From: VXLM01 sp034421575
GTDB lineage: Bacteria; Chloroflexota; Dehalococcoidia; Lucifugimonadales; VXLM01
Assembly (NCBI GenBank): GCA_034421575.1
Contig: DAOUKG010000079.1
Coordinates: 1 to 64,000 of the forward strand
DNA: 64,000 nt
Direction of reading: 5' to 3'
Shown here piece by piece: positions 6,938 through 14,011 of the stretch. The notes under the pieces are model-generated. The model ran no database searches. It saw only the letters and a program-made list of their open reading frames with translations, and was not told the DNA's origin. How positions within the stretch are numbered: the stretch's first letter is position 1; every line of letters starts with the position of its first letter. A program made the translations under genes and the position numbers.

Positions 6938-8554
6938 TTACCTAGCACCCGGCTGCCTTTCACCCCTCTCCCTCTGGGAGAGGGGACGGGGGTGAGGGCG
7001 TCTTGCCCGTCGACGAGGCTTGACGGCCGCCTCTGCCGCCTCTCGCTCGGCTCGGATGCGTTTCAACAACTCCGAGGCTGGCTCGTCGTTGGGGTCTTGG
7101 GGAACAAGCTTACCTGAGAACGCCTGCTTCAGGATGCTCTGGCGCAGCCGCTCGGCTCGTGTGAGGTTGGCCTCGACGGTGGCCTCGGCCTGCTGGATGA
7201 CCGAGAGTCTACGTTCTACATCTGCCACTATACGGTACTGTTCGGTAAGTGGAGGGAGGGGTATGCAGTATTCCCGAAGGTCAGCCAGTGATATTCGTTG
7301 ATGCCCTGCCGACGACTTGGCTTTTGCTTCGAGCGACCTCCGCAGTGTCTTCTCTGCGAAGGCAAGTTGGATAAAGTTGGGTGATATGCCAGAGACACAG
7401 CGCCCACGAAATATCCTGTCCGGGAATTCGATCTTCCGTCCTCGTAGCTCTCCCACCACTGCGCAATTCCCCACGTACTCCAGAGTCCCGCTCAACCGTG
7501 TAAAGAGCAGATCCCCCATAGCAATATAAGGGTCGGCCCCCTGCTTCGCTCCATCCGGCAGATATCGGAAATCTTCATAATCAACTAACCCTTGTCTAAC
7601 TGCGCTAGATCGCAGCACTGGTCTATTCGAGCGAGTGTTAGTGGCAGAAACAGCGGTGCCTCCCTCTAGCGTTGACACCACTTGATCAAACCTACTCCAC
7701 ACCCACCCTTCCGGCAGTTTCGGCAGGTCGGAAGTGTCGGGCGCGATAGGCTCCTTGTACTTGCCACGGCGGCTCTCCTGCGATTCCCAGCGGGCGCGGC
7801 GTTCGGCCAGGATGCGCTCCAAGAGGCGGTTGGCGGGTTCGTAGTCGCGGCCCTCGGCACGGGCAAGCTCTGCCTCGGTGGGGACCAGTTTGCCCTCGCA
7901 GGCGGCCTTGAGGACGCTGGCCCGGTAGCGCTTGAGGTTGGCTTGGACACGCTTGAGCGCGACAACGGAGGCGTCGAGGCGGGTGAACTGCTTCTCGATC
8001 TCCGCCACGATGCGGTGCTGTTCGGCGAGGGGTGGGAGGGGGAGGGTCACGTTGTCAATGAACGACCGAATGATTCCGCCTTGAGCGGAACCTCTCAGGC
8101 AGGCCCTAATCTGCGAATGCCCAACGTCGCTCCACAGGCAGTAGAACACCCAGCGGGAATCCATTAATGATGCAAATGGCCGACAGACAAACACATGCTC
8201 ATTGGCGACAAGGGTCTCTCCTCGGAGGCTAATGTCCACATACGCGGCTTTGCCAGTGGTCGCCCCGTCCTTGACGACCAGTACATCCCCCGTTTGGAGA
8301 TGACCTGCGGTCATGGTTTCATAGAACTCCCGGGGTACAAACCGCGGAATAGACGTATCTATGTTCCCCAACTCGTCCATGTGCTCAGAACTGATGCTGA
8401 GAACACCTGATGGGTCGTTAACCGCTCCGCCTCTGGGCCGTCTGCCAGTTTCGAGAGACGACAAGATAGTCCCCAAAGCAACTTTAGCCCACCCTTCGCG
8501 CAGTCCGGCGTCCTCGACTGCAACGGCATCTGTATGTTTGGATGGAGCAAGCAC
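6938..8554 (-). CDS. hsdS: type I restriction-modification specificity subunit HsdS
   Basis: A 538-residue DNA sequence-recognition subunit. It has two target-recognition domains (about residues 25-200 and 285-450), each closed by the conserved helical spacer start: LPLPPLAEQHRIVAEIEKQF, then IPLPPLTEQYRIVADVE. Each domain is expected to read one half of a bipartite site. GTG8554 is the start, with GAGG upstream. The last 20 or so residues (after RRARRPHPRPLSQ) are encoded by an inverted copy of the dispersed palindromic repeat, so the natural C-terminus was probably replaced when the repeat arrived. The helical core needed for HsdM contact ends before that. Confidence 0.93.
   Translation of the reverse strand: MLAPSKHTDAVAVEDAGLREGWAKVALGTILSSLETGRRPRGGAVNDPSGVLSISSEHMDELGNIDTSIPRFVPREFYETMTAGHLQTGDVLVVKDGATTGKAAYVDISLRGETLVANEHVFVCRPFASLMDSRWVFYCLWSDVGHSQIRACLRGSAQGGIIRSFIDNVTLPLPPLAEQHRIVAEIEKQFTRLDASVVALKRVQANLKRYRASVLKAACEGKLVPTEAELARAEGRDYEPANRLLERILAERRARWESQESRRGKYKEPIAPDTSDLPKLPEGWVWSRFDQVVSTLEGGTAVSATNTRSNRPVLRSSAVRQGLVDYEDFRYLPDGAKQGADPYIAMGDLLFTRLSGTLEYVGNCAVVGELRGRKIEFPDRIFRGRCVSGISPNFIQLAFAEKTLRRSLEAKAKSSAGHQRISLADLREYCIPLPPLTEQYRIVADVERRLSVIQQAEATVEANLTRAERLRQSILKQAFSGKLVPQDPNDEPASELLKRIRAEREAAEAAVKPRRRARRPHPRPLSQRERGERQPGAR
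6961..7000. repeat. inverted copy of the palindromic repeat inside the hsdS 3' end
   Basis: CCCCTCTCCCTCTGGGAGAGG, in opposite orientation to the copies at 6632-6885. It is read in frame as the C-terminus of HsdS. Confidence 0.8.
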
Positions 8555-8676
8555 TAATCAACCTCTACCGGCCAATGACCCGCATGTACTCCGATTCAAA
8601 CCCGGATGAAGTCTCCGCCGTCCTGGACCGTCACCGCATCTGTAGGCGGCCCCCAGGCGGGAGAGGCCGGGGTTGA

Positions 8677-8928
8677 TCATATGGTCGCTTCAGCGGGGAC
8701 TTCCCCGGTCGCGCCGGGAATGGGCGCGTCCACCTCGATGGCGGCGTAGATAGGTTGAGGGATAGATTCGCCGTGTTCGGCCATCATTTCGACATGGAAC
8801 TTGGCCGCCTCGCGGATGAGGGCCGTGGTTTCCTCAAAGGTGTCGGCGGCTGCGATGCAGCCGGGCAAGTCCGGCAGGTGCGCCGAATAACCGTTACCGG
8901 TCTTGCCAATTATTGCCACGTACTTCAT
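8677..8928 (-). CDS. hicB: HicB-family antitoxin
   Basis: An 83-residue HicB-type protein with a degraded-RNase-H-like fold: IIGKTGNGYSAHLPDLPGCIAAADT (residues 6-30) then ETTALIREA. This YSAHLPDLPGC pattern is the family signature. There is no C-terminal DNA-binding domain of the long HicB type. It is predicted to neutralise HicA by binding it. Its start overlaps the hicA stop by 4 nt (8925-8928), so the order is toxin first, antitoxin second, translationally coupled, as is usual for hicAB. Confidence 0.9.
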   Translation of the reverse strand: MKYVAIIGKTGNGYSAHLPDLPGCIAAADTFEETTALIREAAKFHVEMMAEHGESIPQPIYAAIEVDAPIPGATGEVPAEATI

Positions 8929-9131
8929 CGGTAATCCCTCCTATCCAGTCCTGCCTGTTCCAAGATGGTGTGCCAGGTCTTTATATCTAGTTCCTTCCCC
9001 GGATTCCCGGCAACGGTCACCGTGCCCGGTTTCTCCGGGTGATAGTAGTGGCGATGGCTGCCCCGTGTTCTAACATGGTACCAGCCATCCCTTTCGATTA
9101 TACGGATTACTTCGCGCACTCTGGGCGGCAT
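8925..9131 (-). CDS. hicA: HicA-family mRNA interferase toxin
   Basis: A 68-residue protein with the HicA dsRBD-like fold. EVIRIIERDGWYHVRTRGSH carries the conserved catalytic His in GSH (about residue 26), followed by the KPGTVTVAGNPGKEL segment. The family cleaves mRNA and tmRNA and is inhibited by HicB. It is flanked upstream (24 nt) by a HicB-like small protein and downstream by HicB, so this toxin lies between two potential antitoxins. Confidence 0.9.
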   Translation of the reverse strand: MPPRVREVIRIIERDGWYHVRTRGSHRHYYHPEKPGTVTVAGNPGKELDIKTWHTILEQAGLDRRDYR

Positions 9132-9155
9132 AGGACAATTCCGCTCAAAATAGCT

Positions 9156-9353
9156 TCATACTGCGACCCTGACTGTGCAAATCGTTTGGGGCGCTTCGCC
9201 GTCATCGAAGTGGCACAAGACCGCATCACGCAGCATGAACTTTAGATGCTCCCAGTCATCGGCCTCGGTGAAGATGCTCTGTCCCACATCGCGGGCCTCG
9301 TACCCGCCCTCCGGCGATTCCCACACATGGAAGACTATTTCTCCGTCAGGCAT
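9156..9353 (-). CDS. small HicB-like protein
   Basis: A 65-residue protein. IVFHVWESPEGGYEARDVGQSIFTEADD is a beta-strand-rich segment of the type found in small proteins that precede hicA genes; databases often misname such proteins as 2-oxoisovalerate dehydrogenase. It continues with LKFMLRDAVLCHF. I infer a HicB-like antitoxin or accessory. The start ATG9353 has AAAGGAGAG upstream. It ends 24 nt before hicA, so it is probably in one transcript with it. Confidence 0.7.
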   Translation of the reverse strand: MPDGEIVFHVWESPEGGYEARDVGQSIFTEADDWEHLKFMLRDAVLCHFDDGEAPQTICTVRVAV

Positions 9354-9475
9354 TTCAACTCTCCTTTCACCTTCGCTTCCAACGCTTCCTCAGCCAAGAA
9401 ATCCAGCTTGCCGACCTTCTCGTACACCCAGTCGTGTATAGCTACGACCTCCTCATATAGTTGGGAAGCCGAGGT
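9335..9475 (-). pseudogene. start-less coding remnant after the RHH gene
   Basis: Immediately after the stop of the RHH gene (9478-9476) the same frame continues open for 46 codons to TAG at 9337-9335. It contains protein-like helical sequence (YEEVVAIHDWVYEKVGKLD, then FLAEEALEAKVKGELK). It has no usual start codon except an internal GTG. It could be the end of a longer fused protein cut by a stop mutation, or a partner gene that lost its start. It overlaps the start of the HicB-like gene by 19 nt. Confidence 0.35.
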
Positions 9476-9706
9476 TCACGACTCGGCCAGCAATTCTGCC
9501 AAGCGCCGGTTGCGCTCCAAGCTGGCATAGAAGTGGGCCATCATTTCAGGTCGAACGTTCGGCCCCAGCTTGCTCATGAGGTGCTCCCGCATGGCGTCTT
9601 CGACCACGTCCTCGAATTGCCGTCCCTCCTTTCGGGCGATTGCGCGCATCGCGGCCAGTAGCTCAGGCGGGGCGTGGCTGGAGAATTTCTCTCGGGTCGC
9701 AACCAT
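9476..9706 (-). CDS. ribbon-helix-helix-type small protein, probable antitoxin
   Basis: A 76-residue protein from ATG9706, with GAGGAGG 7 nt upstream. A longer frame to 9763 lacks such a site. The segment EKFSSHAPPELLAAMRAIARKEG, followed by FEDVVEDAMREHL, fits a short strand and two helices of RHH/plasmid-stabilisation proteins. A charged C-terminal helix (ASLERNRRLAELLAES) is where such proteins bind a toxin. No toxin is visible unless the remnant at 9335-9475 is part of one. It lies 96 nt after the hsdR stop on the same strand. Confidence 0.6.
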   Translation of the reverse strand: MVATREKFSSHAPPELLAAMRAIARKEGRQFEDVVEDAMREHLMSKLGPNVRPEMMAHFYASLERNRRLAELLAES

Positions 9707-9802
9707 CGTGCGTCCTCCTCTCAGATTCGTTCCATTATCGAGGCTAGGCAGCCGGCTCGTCAAAAGACATCCTGATGGATGCGGGTGAACACTCGACGGC
9801 GG

Positions 9803-12607
9803 TCATGCCGCCAACTCCACGTTGAGCTCTTCGAGCAGGCCGCGCAACTCATCTCCAAAGAGCTCGTGCGCCTTGCCCAACCCACCCTGTTGGCTGAATG
9901 GGGCGTATTGGAAGTCGCCCATCTCCATGCTGACGCTGCCAGCGATGTGGTCGCGGATGTCTTCCAGCCACCGTATTTGCTCCTCGGTGAAAGCGCGGCC
10001 TGCTGTCTCTTGCATCGTCAGCCAGCCCTGGAAACGTTCGCGCACGCCTTCGGCGAAGGGAGCAAGCTGGTCCGCGCCGCCTATGGCGTAGCGCACCACG
10101 GACACGATGTCGGCCAAGGTCCGCTGGCCTGAACCGCGCACCTTTGACCTGTCGAGTTGGCGATAGGCCTCCCACAGCCGTTCGGTGGTCCACGAGCGCG
10201 GGGGAGATACCAGGGCGTCGGCCAGGGCCTTTATGTCGGCATAGCTCAACCGCTGCCTATAGGGGCGCTCATACAGCACCTGCAGGGCCGTGATCTCGTC
10301 CCGGTTCTCCTCAATGTATTCTTGGAAAGACTGCACGATCGTCATTGCCTGATCGTCGGAGAAACCGGCCTCTATGAGGCTGTCGGCGCTCACGTTGTCG
10401 ATGGTCTGCTCGTGGGAGCGATGGATGTCCACCAACCGCTGGCGCAGGTCGGGGTTTGCGGCGAAGGGCTGTGCGGCACTCTCCAGTAGCTGCTTCCGAG
10501 CGTCGGCGACTGCCGATTCGGGAGGGGCATCCTGCCCTGTTGCGTGCTGGGCGGCCTCCAGAGCGGCGTCAGGTTCTGTGGCGTCGACCAGCCCGGACAC
10601 CAAATCCCGAAGCGGCACGCCCTGAGAAGCGTCCTCGATCGCCTCGCGGTCCCTGGGTGTCAAGTGATGGTTCAGCCGTGCGAGGCGACCGGCGAGGGAC
10701 GAGAGGACTTCCGGGTCACGGTCGCCCATGCTCACGAGATCGAGCAGCTTGTTGAAGGGGACAGTCGGCTTTCTGTCCAGCGTGTAGGAATCGGAAAGCT
10801 CGGTCTCGGTCACGCCTACCGCGTCGATAATCACGAAGCGGTCCTTGTTGCGGGCGTCCGGGGTGACCGCGTTGAAGTCGGTGGCGGAGATTGTGCGCAC
10901 GCCACGCCCCTTCATCTGCTCGAAGAAGCTGCGGCTTCGCACGTTGCGCATGAAAAAGACCACCTCAACCGGCTTGATGTCGGTGCCGGTGGCGATCATA
11001 TCCACTGTCACGACGATGCGGGGGTTGTAGCTGTTGCGGAAAGCGGTCAGCAGGTCTTCCGGCTTCTCCCCAGTGGTCTTGTAGGTGATCTTCCGGCAGA
11101 AATCGTTACCCTTGTCGAAAACCTGACGCACGGTGCGTACGATGTCGTCGGCGTGGCTGTCGTCCTTGGCGAAGATGATCGTCTTGGGCACGTCTCGGCG
11201 GGAGGGGAATATCTCCGTGAACAGTTTATCCCTGAAGGTCTGGATGACCGTCCGAATCTGGTCTTCCGCCACCACGTCGCGGTCAAGCTGGTTGGGAGCG
11301 TAGGTCAGGTCCTCTTCCAACTGCTCCCACCGGACATTCCGCGTCAGCCGGTCCCGCCGGTCAACGTAGTATCCGGCATCCACTGTTGATCCTTGGTCGG
11401 TGATCTGTGTGCGAATCCTGTAGGTGTCGAAATCGACGTTCACGTTGTCAGCCACTGCCTGCTCATGGGTGTACTCCATAACCAGATTCTGCTCAAAGAA
11501 CCCGAAGGTCTGCTTTGAAGGGGTTGCGGTCAGTCCTATCAGGAAGGCATCAAAGTACTCCAGTACCTGCCGCCACAGGTTGTAGATGGAGCGGTGACAC
11601 TCGTCGGTGATGATGACGTCGAAAGTCTCGATGGGAACGTCGGGGTTGTACTCGACGGGCGCAGGCTCGCGCTGGAAAGTGGCGGCGTCAAAACCGGACA
11701 TCTCCTCCAATTCCGGATCGAGTTCCTCGCCCTTCAGGATGGAGTAGACCCGCTGGATGGTGGCGATACAGACCCGACTAACGGGATCGATGCGCGGAGA
11801 CTGAAGGAGTTGGACGTTGTACAGCTCGGTGAACTTGCGTGCCTCGTCAGGAATGGTGAATCCCTGGAACTCGCGCAGGGTCTGGCGCCCCAAGTTGCTG
11901 CGGTCCACGAGGAATAACACTCGACGTGCCCCACCGTACTTGATCAGGCGGTACACCTGGTTGCAGGCCATGAACGTCTTGCCGCTTCCAGTCGCCATCT
12001 GCACCAGCGCCTTCGGCCGACCTGCGGCCAGGGACTCCTCTAAGTTCCGGATGGCCCGCTCCTGTACCGGCCACAGGCCCGATGTGTTCAGTGGTGGCAT
12101 GGCTTTCAGTTTCTGACGTAAGTTGTCAGCCGCCAAATAGTTGCTTCTCTCCTCAGCGATTCGATGTCCGTTAGTACCTGACGCTTCCGGGGTGCCTAGC
12201 CAAGTGGCAAGTGTCTGGGGAGAATGGAATGCGAAGACCAGACGGCTTCGCGGATCCGGGTCCAGTCCGTTGGTGAACTGTGTCTCAGCGCCGGTGCTCT
12301 CGTACAGGAACGGGAGCGGGTTGTGGTGGGCAGGAAGGTTTTCGGGCAAGCCTGTGCTGTACTTCTCGGATTGGACTTCCACTCCGGTAAGTGTGGAACC
12401 TTCAGGTTTGGCCTCGACAACACCCGCCGCCTTCTGATTCACATAGAGCAGGTAGTCGGCAGTGCCGTGACCGGACTTCAAGGGGAACTCGCGCACCGCT
12501 ACTCCCCTACCGGCGTACAGGTTGATGGAGTCGGCGTTCTGCACAGCCCATCCTGCCTGCTCAAGCTGCCGGTCTATATTTATGCGCGCCTGTTGCTCAG
12601 GTGTCAT
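9803..12607 (-). CDS. hsdR: type I restriction endonuclease subunit HsdR
   Basis: A 934-residue ATP-dependent translocase/nuclease. The N-terminal nuclease region has GTADYLLYVNQKAAGVVEAK (about residues 48-67), giving the D...ExK catalytic pattern. Helicase Walker A ATGSGKTF is near residue 204, and the DEAH-type box DECHRS near residue 335. Further superfamily 2 motifs are FLIGLTATP and VVTVDMIATGTDIKP. The C-terminal helical domain is of the EcoEI-type HsdR. It is predicted to cut unmethylated DNA at a distance from the HsdS site. ATG12607 is the start. Five small genes and remnants separate it from hsdS. Confidence 0.95.
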   Translation of the reverse strand: MTPEQQARINIDRQLEQAGWAVQNADSINLYAGRGVAVREFPLKSGHGTADYLLYVNQKAAGVVEAKPEGSTLTGVEVQSEKYSTGLPENLPAHHNPLPFLYESTGAETQFTNGLDPDPRSRLVFAFHSPQTLATWLGTPEASGTNGHRIAEERSNYLAADNLRQKLKAMPPLNTSGLWPVQERAIRNLEESLAAGRPKALVQMATGSGKTFMACNQVYRLIKYGGARRVLFLVDRSNLGRQTLREFQGFTIPDEARKFTELYNVQLLQSPRIDPVSRVCIATIQRVYSILKGEELDPELEEMSGFDAATFQREPAPVEYNPDVPIETFDVIITDECHRSIYNLWRQVLEYFDAFLIGLTATPSKQTFGFFEQNLVMEYTHEQAVADNVNVDFDTYRIRTQITDQGSTVDAGYYVDRRDRLTRNVRWEQLEEDLTYAPNQLDRDVVAEDQIRTVIQTFRDKLFTEIFPSRRDVPKTIIFAKDDSHADDIVRTVRQVFDKGNDFCRKITYKTTGEKPEDLLTAFRNSYNPRIVVTVDMIATGTDIKPVEVVFFMRNVRSRSFFEQMKGRGVRTISATDFNAVTPDARNKDRFVIIDAVGVTETELSDSYTLDRKPTVPFNKLLDLVSMGDRDPEVLSSLAGRLARLNHHLTPRDREAIEDASQGVPLRDLVSGLVDATEPDAALEAAQHATGQDAPPESAVADARKQLLESAAQPFAANPDLRQRLVDIHRSHEQTIDNVSADSLIEAGFSDDQAMTIVQSFQEYIEENRDEITALQVLYERPYRQRLSYADIKALADALVSPPRSWTTERLWEAYRQLDRSKVRGSGQRTLADIVSVVRYAIGGADQLAPFAEGVRERFQGWLTMQETAGRAFTEEQIRWLEDIRDHIAGSVSMEMGDFQYAPFSQQGGLGKAHELFGDELRGLLEELNVELAA

Positions 12608-13228
12608 GGCGGCTTCAATCTTACCGCAGAGTCAACTACCTTTGTCCTATTGGGGAAGTATCATTGAATAATGGGAGTTTGGATAGGCGGAACAGATAGA
12701 GAAATCGGGGCTCCCTGACATAAAGCTAGGGATCGACACTGGACTCCGAATCTGACAAGTAACAATGACATCCTCTATCAGTGCGAGATAGAGTACAGTC
12801 TGGTTTAACTTGGCGACTGTACGAACCGATTTGAATACGTACTCTCGGGCGGAATCGCCCGATCTTGCGACAAACTTGCGACATTATTTGTGACACGGCC
12901 GCGGGGCGGCCTCGCTGGGCCGCGACAGGCGCTACCGCAGCGTCTCTATCTCCCCGGTCCCGCCGGTCTGCACTCACCGAATCTTAGCTCCTGTGGTTGG
13001 GGGTGACGGAGCCGTTTCCGGCCCCGGACGCATCCCCGGCCTTCACTGAATTACACACCGTTTTTCACAGAAGAAAGGGGTGAAAACCACGTGGATGCGA
13101 TAGGTCGTCAGGTATAGTCCTTTAAACAGTAGCAGCTTTTACTATTCAAGGCATTAACCCTGTCCTAAAGGCACTGAGTAACGACATCTAGTCCCAAGAC
13201 AGGTAAGTACGTTGAGAAACATGGCCCA
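12608..13228. other. 621-bp intergenic region with hairpins
   Basis: No gene recognised. It holds a perfect 8-bp inverted repeat GTACAGTC...GACTGTAC (12793-12800/12815-12822) and a strong hairpin TCGGGCG-GAAT-CGCCCGA (12845-12862). The hairpin is followed by a direct repeat of CTTGCGACA (from about 12864 and 12874). The region divides minus-strand hsdR from the plus-strand lipoprotein and so should contain two divergent promoters; I see no consensus one. Confidence 0.5.
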
Positions 13229-13963
13229 TTGAGATACTGGATTTCAGCTCTGATCGTTCTAACCATAGCCGCGTGTGGCGATGAGTTGGCACCTGACCCT
13301 ATACCCACAAGCACACCTCCGCCGACCTTCACACCGGAACCAATACCCACGAGCACACCTCCGCCGACCTTCACGCCGGAACCAATACCCACGAGCGTAC
13401 CTCCACCGACCTTAACGCCGGAACCAACGCCCACGAGCGTACCTCCACCGACCTTAACGCCGGAACCAACGCCTACGAGCACACCTCCGCCGGCCTTCGC
13501 GTCGGAACCAGCGCCCTCGAGCGCATCTCCGCCGACCTTAACGCCCGCCCCGGATGGAGCCGCTAAATCAGGTGGCCTATTCTCGGAGGTCAATGGTGTC
13601 GTGCCAGCCAGTACGGGCTTGGTGACTCTTGCCGGCCGCTTGGCAGGGGTCGACTTTGGACAACTCTCTCAGGCCATAGAGTCTTCGACCCCCCTTGTGC
13701 TGAACCTGTTCGACGGCGCGTTATTCACCGGAATAGTCGAGGAGGTTCAAGCGACTTCGGCGGGTCATGCGTTGTGGGGCAAGCTCGAGGGTGTGGAGTT
13801 GGGGACCTTTACCCTGGTGGCGAATGGCAGTGTGCTGTCCGGCGCGGTACGGACGCCCAACGCGGTGTTCACAATCAGGACTTTGGGTGACGGAAAGTAT
13901 GTCATCCGGCAGGTCGACGAATCATCGCTGCCACCCTTGGGTGAGCCGCTCAGGACTTCCTGA
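13229..13963 (+). CDS. lipoprotein: Pro/Thr linker plus stand-alone copy of the protease N-terminal domain
   Basis: A 244-residue protein from TTG13229; the nearby ATG13221 stops after three codons. Residues 1-16 are a short signal with lipobox IAAC (Cys16). Residues 24-107 are six 14-residue Pro/Thr repeats. Residues 113-240 align closely with residues 34-180 of the next gene's metalloprotease: GLFxEVxG, VELGTxTLVxNGSV, RTPxAVxTIRTxGDG and ESSLPPLxEPL. The protein ends where the protease's catalytic domain would begin. The DNA there resembles the neighbour with a one-base loss, so it may be a truncated paralogue that survives as a separate domain, possibly a protease inhibitor or partner. 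Function is inferred only. Confidence 0.75.
   Translation: MRYWISALIVLTIAACGDELAPDPIPTSTPPPTFTPEPIPTSTPPPTFTPEPIPTSVPPPTLTPEPTPTSVPPPTLTPEPTPTSTPPPAFASEPAPSSASPPTLTPAPDGAAKSGGLFSEVNGVVPASTGLVTLAGRLAGVDFGQLSQAIESSTPLVLNLFDGALFTGIVEEVQATSAGHALWGKLEGVELGTFTLVANGSVLSGAVRTPNAVFTIRTLGDGKYVIRQVDESSLPPLGEPLRTS
13298..13549 (+). repeat. six tandem 42-bp repeats encoding a Pro/Thr linker
   Basis: Units begin at 13298, 13340, 13382, 13424, 13466 and 13508. Each encodes PxPTSxPPPTxTPE, with the last two diverged. The array is in frame, so copy-number change would alter linker length without a frameshift. Confidence 0.95.
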
Positions 13964-14011
13964 ACCCTTGTTGACACGTTCCGCAATTGATGGATAAGAG
14001 AGGTTAGGCAA

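Noticed and set aside
12726..12977. 83-codon minus-strand frame in the hsdR upstream gap
   Set aside because: It passes through the hairpins at 12793-12862, is Arg/Ser/Cys-rich and resembles no protein.
13298..13549. Short regular repeats as a possible CRISPR array
   Set aside because: The 42-bp units are contiguous, without unique spacers, and encode a Pro/Thr linker. The 72-bp units at 17790-18410 are LRR-coding for the same reason.
13971..13998. TTGACA followed by GATAAG as the protease promoter
   Set aside because: The start site would fall between the likely ribosome-binding site and ATG14012, so the message would lack it. Only a partial -10 match.
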